From NCBI RefSeq assembly GCF_012489685.1, contig NC_080043.1:44097127-44161126 (forward strand): DNA of 64,000 bases, given 5' to 3'. A program made the position numbers and the translations under genes. Origin of the DNA: Lotus japonicus. Lineage: Eukaryota; Streptophyta; Magnoliopsida; Fabales; Fabaceae. A model generated the notes under the pieces. That model was not told where the DNA came from. It saw nothing but the letters and a program-made list of their open reading frames with translations, and did not search any database. The number at the start of each line of letters is the position of its first letter. The stretch's first letter is position 1. This document shows positions 1-11,315 of the stretch, one piece after another.

Positions 1-454
1 TGTAGAATCTTCATTTGAAGCTCTGAATAGAAAAAGTCTTCATTGTCGATTGATTCTAGGGTTTTGAAATACCAGGGTTTCGGTTTCGGGAAACTTCCGA
101 TGATTGGAATCGGACGTTCGTAGATCCTAGAGTTTCGCCTCGAAACGACTGTGATATATGGAAAAAGAGAAGTTCTAACATTTCTCTGAAGATTTTTGGA
201 ATTAACTTCCATCGTGCCTATAAGTGAAAACTAGCTATATACTAGGGTTTCTGACCTAGGTTTTAAGCGTATAACGATCGGTCTATAACTTAAATCGACT
301 TCGATACAATCCTTTGACTTTTCCTGAACTTTCTCCTTCATAAATTTATTTCATTTGGTAAACTCTAGTTCAGGTTTCCCTTCACGATACATCAACCCTA
401 ATCGTGAATAGGATTCTATTTAGTTGGCATAAGTTTAAAAACTTGGGCCTTACA
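1..454 (-). repeat. 3' LTR of Gypsy A (partial)
   Basis: Matches 32121-32574 nearly base for base and ends with the LTR terminus CCTTACA next to the polypurine tract. It is cut by the window start, so the target-site duplication on this side is not visible. Confidence 0.9.
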
Positions 455-478
455 TTACTACCCTCCAAAAAGAAAGTT
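455..478 (-). other. Polypurine tract of Gypsy A
   Basis: On the minus strand a run reading CTTTCTTTTTGGAGGG lies directly before the LTR start TGTAAGG. The same tract stands before the LTRs of Gypsy B and C. It primes plus-strand DNA synthesis. Confidence 0.8.
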
Positions 479-1387
479 TCGTCCTCGAAACTTAGGGTTC
501 AGTAAAAGCTCCGGATATTATTCCTTGATCTTCTCCTTAGTCACCAATCAAATTAAAACTCGACTTGAGTCTTAATACCTCGTACAGGACAAGACTGACT
601 CCCTTAATCATAAATTCATCAACCACTCATAAGCTAATCACCCTCTTACTATCTAACAATCCATTATTGTCGTCTTCGTCATCAAAACCTTCCTCACTTA
701 AACCAATTTAGGCTTACTGAAATCCCTAACACTTCGCATAAATCGAGGTTTATCCTCCAAAAGATCCAATCATAACTATACCTCAAGTATTCATCTTGAT
801 ACGAACACTTCCCTTTCTGTAATTTGATCATCCTCCAATCATCCCAATACTTAGTCTCTCGATCAAAACTTGACAAGACTTCATGTCTCACGCGTTCGTG
901 ATCAAATCGATTGATCTAAAATCTAAGCCTTCACTAAGTTTGGACTTCTAATATCCTTTAATTCTTCAATACTTCTTAAATGAATATCCATTTCTTAAAA
1001 CTATAACTCCTTCGCAAGAAAACTAATACTTAACGCGAACTTTTACTTCCAAACTCGACTAATCTTCGATCCAGTTCAAATTCATCTTACACATCCTTCT
1101 ATCAAAGTCCATCGCCAGTTGTGATTCCGAATATCACCCCCTCAATATTAAGTTGATCAGGCCTAATACATCGAAGGTGGAAATCTAGAAAAACCTACTG
1201 GAACAGTCAATGAGTTCCTATCATCCAATAGTCACAAATATCCTGACATCACATCCTCAACGATTCCGCTACGGAACTAGACGCCCTCAACATCATACGT
1301 ATACTATCCATAAGAAATCTCTATGAGATTCATTCTTCAGCTTCTAGCTTCCTTTTAAACGCATCGGTAGAAGACTACTTTCTAGGC
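479..1387 (-). other. Pol-replacement spacer of Gypsy A
   Basis: No open frame of coding quality. At about 490-540 the minus strand still reads as the tail of a chromovirus pol (a degenerate IKE-YPEL motif ending in TAA). The rest is not pol, yet it matches the interior of Gypsy C in patches: about 1140-1260 here pairs with about 59180-59300 there in opposite orientation, and about 585-740 pairs with about 60720-60890. It is therefore a shared non-coding interior of a non-autonomous subfamily rather than random decay. Confidence 0.65.
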
Positions 1388-2671
1388 TTAGCGTGTCATT
1401 CTAAACCTCGTATAACTTCTATAGCTAAAATACGAGCTACGGTCAAATAAGGTATTAATAGGCGTAATAACTATAAGGTCAAAGCTTAAACCACATAAGT
1501 AAGATAGGTGTGTTGCATGCGCTACGAGAGCAATGGAACATATTATACTGAAATGAGAAAGAATGGTTAGAAGGTTACCATCGTTCTTGCGCTCTCTTGT
1601 GACAAACCCCTCAGCTCTCTCACCGTCCATGGTGTAAACTCTTGCTTTAGCCGCAGGACGCTTTCCACGAGCAGTGTTCACGGTTGGCTCCGTCTTGGGT
1701 GCTCTGCACTGACCGGCATTATGCCCCATTTTGTTACAATTAAAGCACTTGGGCCTCGTGTCGGGACAAGCATTAGCATAATGCCCCGGCTTCCCACATC
1801 TGAAACAGGTCATCTCCCTGTTCAAAGTCCGATCTCCAGAACCACCAGCAGTACCCGTCATGGGTCGATAAGATCCTGAAGTAAACCCTTTTTCAGCAGG
1901 GCGCTGATATGGCCTCCTATTCTGAAATTTCCCTTTGTCTTGAAAATTTTGAGAACCTGATCTCATCGGTCCTCCAGTTCCAGCACGGTTCAACCTCCTT
2001 TTCTTCATTAGCTCCACTTCTGTGGCTTTCTCCACCAACGACTGAAAGCGCATAATTCCCAATGGCCTCACTGAGTCCTCAATATCAGGCCTCAGTCCAT
2101 TAACAAAGCGCTTGCACATATAGCGCTCGTTCACATGATCATGAAAGAATTGAAAATGCTTCGCCAAAGATTCCAGCTTCGAAGCAAATTCCGGTACAGA
2201 CATACCTCCCTAACGGAGTGTCAGAAACTGCGCCTCCCTCTCATCCCGGGCACTTGTTGGAAAATACTTTTCCAAGAATGCGGTCCGGAAAGAGTTCCAG
2301 TTGATCTCTTCATGGTTAGCTTCCATGATCCCCCTGGTGCCCTTCCACCAGTACTCAGCATCATCGAGCAGTAGATAAGTCGCCATGCCCACTTTGGCAC
2401 CCTCAACAGTCTGCAGAACGCCAAATATCTTCTCAACCTTCTGGATCCAGAGATCCGCTTTGTCTGGGTCAGTACCACCAGAGAACTTTGGTGGGTTTTG
2501 CCTCCTGAAATCATTCAGGCCTTTGTTTTGGTCCAGAGTTACTTCCCTCTGGCGCTGATGCTGTTCACGTGCCTCCTCAGCAGCACGCCTCATCGCATTA
2601 TCGTTTGCTTGCGCTGTCACGGCTTGGGCCATAGTGGCCATCATCGCAGCTAATTGGTTAGTGTTCACCAT
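1388..2671 (-). pseudogene. gag: Gypsy A gag (nucleocapsid/capsid), one nonsense codon
   Basis: Starts at ATG 2671 (MVNTNQLA...), the same start as gag in Gypsy B. The capsid domain (about residues 45-220) is followed by two CCHC zinc knuckles, CFRCGKPGHYANAC and CFNCNKMGHNAGQC. A single in-frame TAG at 2210-2212 stands where Gypsy B has glutamine and splits the frame into 153 and 271 residues; the reading frame is otherwise continuous. After the knuckles the frame runs a short way into the protease region, but the aspartic protease DSG motif is replaced by unrelated residues, so the coding part ends as gag. In a live element Gag packages the RNA. Translation past residue 153 here would need readthrough. 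Confidence 0.85.
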
Positions 2672-2765
2672 GTTCTGTTAAGTTAAACAAACAGTTAGTA
2701 CTCATCATAAGATAGCATCTATTATAACTATACAATATGAGTAAGCAATAACTTCAATCAATTCT

Positions 2766-2812
2766 AAGCGAAAAATCGCTTGCAGACAATCAATTTTCAC
2801 TCTTTGCAGAGT
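2766..2812 (-). other. Leader hairpin pair downstream of the primer site
   Basis: Two stem-loops: AAGCGA/TCGCTT around four A (2766-2781), and ACTCT/AGAGT around TTGC (2799-2812). Gypsy B and C have both at the same place. The first stem differs in sequence but still pairs in each. The position between primer site and gag fits a packaging or dimerisation signal (inference). Confidence 0.55.
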
Positions 2813-2868
2813 CACACAACCTAGCACAGAAGACCTATTCCCCAACAACTCCCGAAAGACTCGACCGT

Positions 2869-2880
2869 GCTCTGATACCA
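2869..2880 (-). other. Primer binding site, Gypsy A
   Basis: Minus strand TGGTATCAGAGC, complementary to the 3' end of plant initiator methionine tRNA, three bases (TTG) from the LTR end. Confidence 0.9.
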
Positions 2881-3367
2881 CAATGTAACACCCCGATTTC
2901 GGTGGCATCACTTTAGTAACCAAAAGTAAACTTAATGCGGAAAAACGTGAATATATTTTTTTTTCCGATAATATAAACAAGACTGAAAGAAATAAAACTC
3001 TAAAACGAAAGATAACAGAACTAATATACAATATAAATACAGCCCCCGCTATAGTACCAAACCTCGTCACGAGCAACCTCCAGTGACGGAAAGAAGAAAA
3101 AGTATAACGCCCGTAGGCAAAAGGTACGGACCAAAAGAAAGGTCAAGTGTTCGCAACACTATCTCTCAAAAATGAGAATATGCTGGCCCATCGGCCTAAA
3201 ACAAGACCTCCTAAGTCCAACCAACTCTCTGTGATTCCCGTAAAGAAACCACACAAAAAGCTATAGGTGGGAAACTACCCTGTCCCCAAGAAAACAAATG
3301 ATGTTCAGAGCTAAGACTCTACTATTACACTAATCCCATCTCGAGGAGCTCACACCAGCACTAGAAC

Positions 3368-3640
3368 CTACATGCTAGCATGATCGTCGTCCGAATCTGA
3401 CTCCAGAACGACCTAGTCTATGTACACCATCCGTCCTCCTCTCGCGACCGCGATGCGCTCCTGTTCCAGCTTCTCCCCTAGTTCCTCCCGAAGGGTGAAC
3501 CATCATGAACTAGCCCGCCAAAGACATCTGACAATGGGCGTTTGTCCGCCAAAGCACACACAGAAGACGCGAGGGTCAACTCCAAAGAATTACGTAAATA
3601 ATAGCACCGATAGATACAGATAATAGAATAGCCACTTAGG
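3368..3640 (-). pseudogene. Remnant of the LTR-encoded conserved protein (Gypsy A)
   Basis: On the minus strand the start resembles the intact ORF of the solo LTR (ELTLASSVC-LAD), then shifts frame and lacks most of the middle. The C-terminal part is still legible (ERIAVARGGR, then V-YID, then SDSDDDHA), with a TAG replacing the leucine codon present in the solo LTR. The product cannot be made. It shows that the ORF was once part of this LTR type as well. Confidence 0.6.
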
Positions 3641-4238
3641 CTTATAGCTAGGGATAACATCCTAGGGTTGCATATTCCATAACGAACATAAATGGCAGTA
3701 ATAACAATTATCATGTTACAAATAGGATTAACAAGTAACAATCACACCCAGAAACTAAGTCAGTATGCATGTTGCATGATATGATATGGCGGTTAACCCA
3801 GTTAACCAATGCATTCCGGAAACGGATGGACATCAAACGGATCAATCCTAGCACCAGCAACGGTGGGACCATTTCTGCCCGCGTGCCTCTTACACCAAAC
3901 AAAGGTAGCCAGATCAGCAGTAAACCCTAAGGTCTGCCATTTCGGTCTGCTACAAGAGACGTCTACAAACGCTCTTACACGACATTCCGGGTCTTATGAC
4001 CATTTTGGAAACCGACGAAGGTCCGGTAATCACGCCGTGTATTAACCTCCTATGTGTGCATGAATGCAATGTGATTAGCCAAACAACGTCTCCGACCTCA
4101 CTCGACACGTCGCCACGTGTTCTAGTTAAATTAATGTCTCTAAAAGCTTACCCTAAGGTAACAGTCGATTCTGCGACAAAATACAATAATCATAAACTGA
4201 GTGCAACCACTCACGATAACTCTTCGAGTCATCAATGC

Positions 4239-4525
4239 TCTCACGAAGTCTCACGCTTCAGTGGAGTCTCACACATTCACAAAGTCTCACGCTTCAGTGA
4301 AGTTTTATGCTTTCACGGGGTCTCACGCCCCAGTGAATTTACACACTTGCACGAAGTCTCACGCTTCAGTGAAGTTCCATGCTGTTCACGAGGTCTCACG
4401 CCTCAGTGAAGATCCATGCTTTCCACAAGGTCTCACGCCTCAGTGGAGTATCCCGCATTCACAAGGTCTCACGCCTCAGTGAAGCTTCATGCTGTTCACG
4501 AGGTCTCACGCCTCAGTGAAGCTCC
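4239..4525. repeat. 36-37 bp tandem hairpin array in LTR A (8 units)
   Basis: Eight units, with the invariant loop TCTCACG starting at 4249, 4285, 4321, 4357, 4394, 4431, 4467 and 4504. The four bases before and after each loop pair with each other although they vary: GAAG/CTTC, AAAG/CTTC, GGGG/CCCC, GAGG/CCTC, AAGG/CCTC. Outside them lies a second stem, TTCAC/GTGAA, which becomes TCCAC/GTGGA in unit 6. It sits about 1.5 kb downstream of the LTR TATA box, so it would be transcribed. Confidence 0.8.
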
Positions 4526-5065
4526 TCGGCTCATCCCTTGGATAGCCTATCAACACAACTGCTCCCAGAGCACAAAAGTATCAACATATTCAGAACTTAC
4601 CATCTCCTCAACACTTGGATCCGACGACACTTCTCGTTTTCCAAAACTAAGATTCGACTCCTAAGCTTCCTTCGAGATTATTATCATCACTTAAAGATTT
4701 AGAGGTTGTTTAAGTTCTTATGAGTTTTCTTCACAAAATAATATCCTTTTAGCCTTATCGCAATTCTTATAAGTTCTCGGGATCTCCAAATCCCCAAATG
4801 ACTCCAGAGAATGTCTCGATCCATAAAACACCATAACCAGGCCCGAATCTCATTCGTCCTATCAAACTTTCTCAAAACTCTCCAAAATAAAATCGGCATG
4901 ACCTGCCTGCTATTCTCACTACTCAGAATCTCAGATTTCATTGCAAAAGCATAATTAACTCAGCACAACCAATCAACATGTCATATATCAACATATTAAG
5001 CAATAACCACGTAGCACTTAGCATATAAAGCATGCATCACACATCCTAAATTACCCACTTAGCAC

Positions 5066-5070
5066 TTAGC
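5066..5070. repeat. Target-site duplication of Copia A (TTAGC)
   Basis: TTAGC at 5066-5070 is repeated at 17270-17274 (and again at 30806-30810 after the second assembled copy). The related solo LTR keeps the uninterrupted target at 35198-35202, which confirms a 5-bp duplication. Confidence 0.92.
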
Positions 5071-5759
5071 TGTAAGATCAAGTTTTGATCTAGTAGTACA
5101 ACTCTATGTTTTGATGATTACAAGTTAACCTTTTGATATGAACAATTGTGGTACTCTAACGTGTTTTTCTGAGTGTGCTATTTACAGGCTCTGACCTCAA
5201 CTCAATCTCACACAAATCAGAAGCACTGTGTATAAAGGGTAACCCAAGCAACGCTTTCGCATTCACCATGTTCAGTATGAACAGTGGAAAAGCTTCAGAA
5301 GTTCTGAAGCTATACAAACTCTGATGTGGACTCAGTCGCTAGAAGCTCTGAAGATCCAGAAGTTCTGATAACCAAGAAACACTGAAGGTTCAGATGTTCC
5401 GATGGTGTAGAAGACTCTGAAGATCCAGAAGCTGAATAGTGGAAACTCTGAAGTCCAGAAGCAAGAAACTCTGAAGGCCATGTTCTTCCCTCTGAGTTCA
5501 GAATCAGAAGATACAATGGTCAGAGGATCTGTGCTTTCCCTCTGACTCTGATCAACCGGCTTCACGAGTTCCAATATGAAGTATTCCCCTGATCAGAGGT
5601 CTCCTAGGTTAAAAGGTCAAGTCGCTATCCAAGTACAAAAGCAAGTGTACCTTCCTGACGACCTACCTAACGTTCTCAGCCACAACAGAAGCTGGATTTT
5701 CCAGAACTGCCCTCCAACGGTAGCATTTCCCATGCAACGCTCAACCCTAATCCTTGGAG

Positions 5760-5768
5760 TATATATAG
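5760..5768 (+). promoter_or_regulatory. TATA box of Copia A LTR
   Basis: TATATATAG in the middle of the LTR; transcription would start near 5790. The 3' LTR has the same box at 16689-16697 and the second assembled copy at 19293-19301. Confidence 0.75.
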
Positions 5769-5924
5769 AGGCTGAAGATTGAAAGAAGCGGCTAGAAGCA
5801 ATACACACGCGCAAGACATTCAAAATATTCTAAGCTTTCTTTCATCTGAAATTCATTGTGTTTACTATTAGCTTTTTAGAAGCAAATCTCTTGTAAACAA
5901 TTCTTTGATAAACAGTTTGTTTAG

Positions 5925-6054
5925 TTCCTTTAGGAGATCAAGGTTGATCGGATCCTAGAGAAGACTAAGAGAGTGAATCTTAGTGGTGATTCCTTTAGGA
6001 GATCAAGGTTGATCGGATCCTAGAGAAGACTAAGAGAGTGAATCTTAGTGTGAG
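5925..6054 (+). repeat. 65-bp tandem duplication in Copia A LTR
   Basis: The segment starting TTCCTTTAGGAGATC at 5925 is repeated at 5990. All visible LTRs of this element carry the pair (16854, 19460 and 30390). Copia C has a related but diverged region. Confidence 0.85.
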
Positions 6055-6342
6055 CTAAGTCAGTGTAATTGTTAGTCACTTGTAGGTTTCAAGTGCAGTT
6101 GTAACTCTTACCTGATTAGTGGATTGCCTTCATTCTAAGAAGGAAGAAATCACCTTAACGGGTGGACTGGAGTAGCTTGAGTGATTTATCAAGTGAACCA
6201 GGATAAAATCCTTGTGTGCTTTTCTATCTCTTATCTTTAGCACTTAAGTTCTCAAAAGATTTGTCAAAATCTTTAAGGTGGTAGTTTTGTACTGAAAACG
6301 TTATTCAAACCCCCTCTTTCTACCGTTTTTCATACCTTCAAT

Positions 6343-6354
6343 TGGTATCAGAGC
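6343..6354 (+). other. Primer binding site, Copia A
   Basis: TGGTATCAGAGC two bases after the LTR end; initiator-Met-tRNA type. Confidence 0.92.
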
Positions 6355-6412
6355 GCAAGTTCTGATTACCACACCTAACAGTGTTCAGTGATCCGGGCCG
6401 GTGTGAAAAACA

Positions 6413-8323
6413 ATGGCTGCCACCACCAGTGAAACTCAAAGAGATGGTTACAACGCAAAGCCTCCTATGTTCGACGGTCAAAGGTTCGAATATTGGAAAG
6501 ATAGACTGGAAAGTTTCTTTCTGGGTTTCGATGCAGATCTCTGGGATATTATTGTGGATGGCTATGAGCGTCCAGTTGATGCAGATGGCAAGAAGATCCC
6601 AAGGTCAGAGATGACTGCAGATCAAAAGAAGCTGTACTCACAACATCACAAAGCAAGAGCAATTCTTCTAAGTGCTATTTCCTATGAAGAGTACCAGAAG
6701 ATTACAGATCGTGAGTTTGCTAAAGGCATTTTTGATTCTCTGAAGATGTCTCATGAAGGAAACAAGAAAGTCAAAGAATCAAAGGCATTGTCTTTGATCC
6801 AAAAGTATGAATCCTTCATCATGGAGCCAAATGAGTCCATTGAAGAAATGTTCTCCAGATTTCAATTGCTTGTAGCTGGCATACGACCTCTCAACAAGAG
6901 CTACACAACAAAAGATCATGTCATAAGGGTCATCAGGTGTCTTCCTGAAAGTTGGATGCCTTTGGTGACTTCAATAGAGCTCACGAGAGACGTTGAGAAT
7001 ATGAGTTTAGAAGAACTCATCAGCATTTTGAAATGCCATGAGCTGAAACGCTCAGAGATGCAAGATCTGAGGAAAAAGTCCATAGCCTTGAAATCCAAAT
7101 CTGAAAAGGCTAAGGTTGAGAAGTCAAAGGCTCTTCAAGCTGAAGAAGAAGAATCTGAAGAAGCATCAGAAGATTCTGATGAAGATGAGCTGACTCTGAT
7201 CTCCAAGAGACTCAACCGCGTCTGGAAGCACAGGCAGAGCAAGTTCAAAGGCTCTGGAAAGGCAAAAGGAAAGTATGAGTCCTCAGGCCAGAAGAAGTCT
7301 TCAATCAAGGAAGTCACATGTTTTGAGTGCAAAGAATCTGGGCACTACAAAAGTGATTGTCCAAAGTTGAAGAAAGACAAGAAGCCAAAGAAGCACTTCA
7401 AGACGAAGAAGAGTCTGATGGTGACATTCGATGAATCAGAGTCAGAGGATGTTGACTCTGATGGTGAAGTCCAAGGACTCATGGCAATTGTCAAAGACAA
7501 GGAAGCAGAGTCAAAGGAAGCTGTTGACTCTGACTCAGAATCAGAAGGAGATCCTAACTCAGACGATGAAAATGAGGTATTTGCTTCTTTCTCTACCTCT
7601 GAACTGAAACATGCTTTGTCTGATATCATGGATAAGTATAACTCTTTATTGTCTAAGCATAAAAAGTTGAAAAAGAACTTATCTGCTGTCTCCAAGACTC
7701 CTTCTGAACATGAGAAAATTATTTCAGATTTGAAAAATGAAAATCATGCTTTGGTAAATTCTAACTCTGTGCTTAAGAACCAGATTGCTAAGTTAGAAGA
7801 AATTGTTGCCTGTGATGCCTCTGATAGTAGAAATGAATCCAAGTATGAAAAGTCTTTTCAAAGATTCCTAGCTAAAAGCGTGGATAGAAGCCTAATGGCT
7901 TCAATGATCTATGGCGTAAGCAGAAATGGAATGCATGGCATTGGCTATTCTAAACCAATTAGAAATGAGCCTTCTGTGTCTAAAGCTAAATCCTTGTATG
8001 AATGCTTTGTTCCCTCTGGTACCATATTGCCTGATCCTGTACCTGCTAAAGTTGCTATACATCCTCTTAAAAAGGGATCTTTCTCTATGACTAAATATCA
8101 TGCAAGTATTCCTTTAAAATATTATGTTGAGACACCCAAGGTGATCAGAACCTCTGGGGTAACTAACAAAAGAGGACCCAGAAAGTGGGTACCTAAGGAC
8201 AAGATTATCTATGTTGCAGATATCCTTGATAGCTCCACTGAAACACCAATCATGGTATCTAGACAGTGGATGCTCGCGTCACATGACGGGAGAAAAGCGT
8301 ATGTTCCGAGAGCTGAAACTTAA
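6413..8323 (+). CDS. gag: Copia A Gag polyprotein
   Basis: 636 residues from ATG 6413 (context AACAATGG), the first ATG after the primer site that opens a long frame. Residues about 75-220 form the Copia-type gag domain. One CCHC zinc knuckle, [14 protein letters not shown], lies near residue 303, after a Lys/Ser/Glu-rich linker. Acidic serine-rich tracts follow (about 340-395), then a coiled coil (about 410-470). The last 50-odd residues overlap the start of the pol frame, so the terminal portion may be read only by ribosomes that do not shift. Gag forms the cytoplasmic particle and binds genomic RNA. Residues about 490-620 are also conserved in Copia C. Confidence 0.9.
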   Translation: MAATTSETQRDGYNAKPPMFDGQRFEYWKDRLESFFLGFDADLWDIIVDGYERPVDADGKKIPRSEMTADQKKLYSQHHKARAILLSAISYEEYQKITDREFAKGIFDSLKMSHEGNKKVKESKALSLIQKYESFIMEPNESIEEMFSRFQLLVAGIRPLNKSYTTKDHVIRVIRCLPESWMPLVTSIELTRDVENMSLEELISILKCHELKRSEMQDLRKKSIALKSKSEKAKVEKSKALQAEEEESEEASEDSDEDELTLISKRLNRVWKHRQSKFKGSGKAKGKYESSGQKKSSIKEVTCFECKESGHYKSDCPKLKKDKKPKKHFKTKKSLMVTFDESESEDVDSDGEVQGLMAIVKDKEAESKEAVDSDSESEGDPNSDDENEVFASFSTSELKHALSDIMDKYNSLLSKHKKLKKNLSAVSKTPSEHEKIISDLKNENHALVNSNSVLKNQIAKLEEIVACDASDSRNESKYEKSFQRFLAKSVDRSLMASMIYGVSRNGMHGIGYSKPIRNEPSVSKAKSLYECFVPSGTILPDPVPAKVAIHPLKKGSFSMTKYHASIPLKYYVETPKVIRTSGVTNKRGPRKWVPKDKIIYVADILDSSTETPIMVSRQWMLASHDGRKAYVPRAET

Positions 8324-11315
8324 GCCTGGAGGCGAAGTTGGCTTCGGAGGAAATGAAAAGGGTAAAATTGTTGGTACTGGTACTATTTGTGTAGATAGTA
8401 GTCCATGCATTGATAATGTTTTATTGGTAGACGGCTTAACACATAACTTATTGTCTATAAGTCAATTAGCTGACAAGGGTTATGATGTTATATTCAATCA
8501 AAAGTCCTGCCGAGCAGTAAGTCAGATCGATGGCTCTGTTCTATTTAACAGCAAGAGGAAGAACAACATCTATAAGATCAGATTATCTGAGTTGGAGGCT
8601 CAGAATGTGAAGTGCCTTCTGTCTGTTAATGAAGAGCAGTGGGTATGGCATAGACGGTTAGGGCATGCCAGTATGAGAAAGATTTCTCAGCTGAGCAAGC
8701 TAAACCTTGTCAGGGGCTTACCCAATCTGAAGTTCGCTTCAGACGCTCTTTGTGAAGCATGTCAGAAAGGCAAATTCACAAAAGTCCCTTTCAAGGCAAA
8801 GAATGTTGTCTCAACCTCAAGGCCGTTGGAACTTCTGCATATCGACCTTTTTGGACCAGTGAAAACTGAGTCTATAGGTGGCAAGAGATATGGGATGGTT
8901 ATAGTTGATGACTATAGCCGCTGGACATGGGTAAAGTTTCTAACCCGCAAGGATGAGTCTCATGCTGTGTTCTCTACCTTCATTGCTCAAGTGCAAAACG
9001 AGAAGGCTTGTAGGATTGTGCGTGTCAGAAGTGACCATGGTGGAGAGTTTGAGAATGACAAGTTTGAGAGTCTGTTTGATTCCTATGGAATTGCCCATGA
9101 TTTCTCTTGTCCCAGAACTCCTCAACAAAATGGTGTTGTTGAGAGGAAGAACAGAACTCTTCAGGAGATGGCTAGAACCATGCTCCAAGAAACTGGCATG
9201 GCTAAGCACTTTTGGGCAGAGGCAGTAAATACAGCATGTTACATTCAGAACAGAATCTCTGTGAGACCAATTCTGAATAAGACTCCTTATGAATTGTGGA
9301 AGAACATAAAACCCAACATTTCTTATTTTCATCCTTTTGGCTGTGTTTGTTATGTTCTCAATACTAAGGATAGATTGCATAAATTTGATGCTAAGTCTTC
9401 TAAGTGTCTATTACTTGGTTATTCTGATAGATCTAAAGGTTTTAGATTTTATAATACTGATGCTAAGACTATTGAAGAATCTATTCATGTTAGATTTGAT
9501 GATAAGCTTGACTCTGACCAGTCAAAGCTAGTTGAAAAGTTTGCAGATTTAAGCATTAATGTTTCTGACAAAGGCAAAGCTCCAGAGGAAGTTGAGCCAG
9601 AGGAAGATGAACCAGAGGAAGAAGCTGGTCCCTCTAACTCACAAACTCTGAAGAAGAGCAGAATCACTGCAGCTCACCCTAAGGAATTGATTCTGGGCAA
9701 CAAAGATGAACCAGTCAGAACCAGATCTGCCTTCAGACCCTCTGAAGAGACCTTGCTGAGTCTGAAAGGATTGGTGTCCTTAATTGAACCCAAGTCCATA
9801 GATGAAGCTCTTCAGGACAAGGATTGGATTCTGGCCATGGAAGAAGAATTGAATCAATTTTCCAAGAACGATGTTTGGAGCTTAGTGAAGAAGCCTGAGA
9901 GTGTCCATGTTATTGGAACGGAATGGGTATTCAGAAACAAGCTGAATGAGAAAGGAGATGTAGTCAGAAACAAGGCAAGGCTAGTTGCTCAAGGCTACAG
10001 CCAGCAGGAAGGAATAGACTACACTGAAACATTTGCTCCGGTAGCAAGACTGGAGGCAATCAGACTGTTGATCTCCTTCTCAGTAAATCACAACATAGTT
10101 CTACATCAGATGGACGTAAAGAGTGCCTTCCTAAATGGTTATATCTCAGAGGAAGTCTATGTTCATCAACCCCCAGGTTTTGAAGATGAAAAGAAACCAG
10201 ACCATGTGTTCAAATTGAAGAAATCACTCTACGGTCTGAAGCAAGCTCCCAGAGCATGGTATGAGAGACTTAGCTCATTCCTTCTGGAGAATGAGTTTGT
10301 AAGGGGTAAAGTAGATACAACTCTGTTTTGCAAGACTTATAAAGATGATATCTTAATTGTGCAAATTTATGTTGATGATATTATATTTGGTTCTGCTAAT
10401 CAATCTCTATGCAAAGAATTTTCTGAGATGATGCAGGCTGAATTTGAGATGAGTATGATGGGAGAATTAAAGTACTTTCTGGGAATACAAGTTGATCAAA
10501 CACCAGAAGGAACATATATCCATCAGAGCAAGTACACTAAAGAACTTCTGAAGAAGTTCAATATGCTGGAATCTACAGTGGCCAAGACTCCAATGCATCC
10601 TACATGCATTTTGGAGAAAGAAGATAAAAGTGGTAAAGTATGTCAGAAGCTCTATCGTGGAATGATAGGTTCACTTCTATACTTAACTGCATCTAGGCCA
10701 GACATATTATTTAGTGTTCACTTATGTGCTCGTTTCCAATCAGATCCAAGGGAAACCCACTTAACTGCTGTTAAGAGGATCCTAAGGTATCTGAAAGGCA
10801 CCACTAACCTTGGCTTGATGTATAAGAAAACATCAGAGTATAAGCTTTCAGGTTATTGTGATGCTGATTATGCTGGAGATAGAACAGAGAGAAAAAGTAC
10901 TTCCGGAAATTGTCAATTTCTGGGAGGCAATCTAGTCTCATGGGCAAGCAAGAGGCAATCAACCATTGCACTATCAACTGCAGAGGCAGAATATATCTCA
11001 GCAGCAATATGCAGCACTCAGATGCTCTGGATGAAACATCAGCTGGAGGATTATCAGATCCTTGAGAGCAATATCCCAATTTATTGTGATAACACTGCTG
11101 CAATCTCGTTGAGCAAGAATCCTATCTTGCATTCAAGGGCAAAGCACATTGAGGTAAAGTATCACTTCATTAGAGATTATGTGCAGAAGGGCGTACTTCT
11201 TCTGAAGTTTGTTGATACTGACCATCAATGGGCAGATATCTTTACAAAGCCCTTAGCTGAAGATAGATTTAATTTTATTCTGAAAAATCTAAACATGGAC
11301 TTTTGTCCAGAGTGA
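8211..11315 (+). CDS. pol: Copia A Pol polyprotein (PR-IN-RT-RH), +1 to gag
   Basis: 1034 codons counted from the first ATG at 8211. The frame is open from just after a TAA at about 8160, so it overlaps gag by roughly 160 nt and lies one base forward of it. Domains in order: aspartic protease WYLDSG (active D about 18); integrase zinc region H-RRLGH...CEACQ (about 147-182); integrase core with D about 212, D about 275 (SDHGGEF) and E about 312 (VVERKNR); RT from about 553 with YVDDIIFGS near 719; RNase H CDADYAGD near 880; a C-terminal WADIFTKPL motif near 1005. All catalytic residues are present and there is no stop. Pol has no start of its own near gag, so a +1 shift or an equivalent mechanism is inferred. 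Confidence 0.92.
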   Translation: MLQISLIAPLKHQSWYLDSGCSRHMTGEKRMFRELKLKPGGEVGFGGNEKGKIVGTGTICVDSSPCIDNVLLVDGLTHNLLSISQLADKGYDVIFNQKSCRAVSQIDGSVLFNSKRKNNIYKIRLSELEAQNVKCLLSVNEEQWVWHRRLGHASMRKISQLSKLNLVRGLPNLKFASDALCEACQKGKFTKVPFKAKNVVSTSRPLELLHIDLFGPVKTESIGGKRYGMVIVDDYSRWTWVKFLTRKDESHAVFSTFIAQVQNEKACRIVRVRSDHGGEFENDKFESLFDSYGIAHDFSCPRTPQQNGVVERKNRTLQEMARTMLQETGMAKHFWAEAVNTACYIQNRISVRPILNKTPYELWKNIKPNISYFHPFGCVCYVLNTKDRLHKFDAKSSKCLLLGYSDRSKGFRFYNTDAKTIEESIHVRFDDKLDSDQSKLVEKFADLSINVSDKGKAPEEVEPEEDEPEEEAGPSNSQTLKKSRITAAHPKELILGNKDEPVRTRSAFRPSEETLLSLKGLVSLIEPKSIDEALQDKDWILAMEEELNQFSKNDVWSLVKKPESVHVIGTEWVFRNKLNEKGDVVRNKARLVAQGYSQQEGIDYTETFAPVARLEAIRLLISFSVNHNIVLHQMDVKSAFLNGYISEEVYVHQPPGFEDEKKPDHVFKLKKSLYGLKQAPRAWYERLSSFLLENEFVRGKVDTTLFCKTYKDDILIVQIYVDDIIFGSANQSLCKEFSEMMQAEFEMSMMGELKYFLGIQVDQTPEGTYIHQSKYTKELLKKFNMLESTVAKTPMHPTCILEKEDKSGKVCQKLYRGMIGSLLYLTASRPDILFSVHLCARFQSDPRETHLTAVKRILRYLKGTTNLGLMYKKTSEYKLSGYCDADYAGDRTERKSTSGNCQFLGGNLVSWASKRQSTIALSTAEAEYISAAICSTQMLWMKHQLEDYQILESNIPIYCDNTAAISLSKNPILHSRAKHIEVKYHFIRDYVQKGVLLLKFVDTDHQWADIFTKPLAEDRFNFILKNLNMDFCPE

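Larger units (their letters stand above)
2884..5070 (-). repeat. 5' LTR of Gypsy A, primer-site-proximal part
   Basis: Begins TGTAACACCCCG on the plus strand (the LTR 3' end on the element strand) and runs to the Copia A insertion after 5070. The rest of this LTR is 17275-18896 / 30811-32574. Joined once, the LTR is about 3.95 kb, close to the 4060-bp solo LTR at 32909. It holds a broken LTR-encoded ORF (3368-3640) and a hairpin array (4239-4525). The remaining stretches show nothing else I can name. Confidence 0.85.
5071..6340 (+). repeat. 5' LTR of Copia A
   Basis: 1270 bp, TGTAAGATC...CCTTCA. U3 is packed with short CTCTGAAG / CCAGAAG words and contains a 21-bp palindrome at 5291-5311 (10-bp arms around one G). 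A TATA box lies at 5760 and a 65-bp tandem duplication at 5925-6054. Confidence 0.93.

Noticed and set aside
3996..4664. Open frames of 80-137 codons with SHASV-like repeats near 4200-4660
   Set aside because: They are produced by the 36-37 bp hairpin repeat, where a near multiple of three keeps several frames open; no start context or conservation.
8940..9380. Minus-strand 146-codon frame inside Copia A pol
   Set aside because: Shadow of the integrase reading frame; antisense to a strongly conserved domain.
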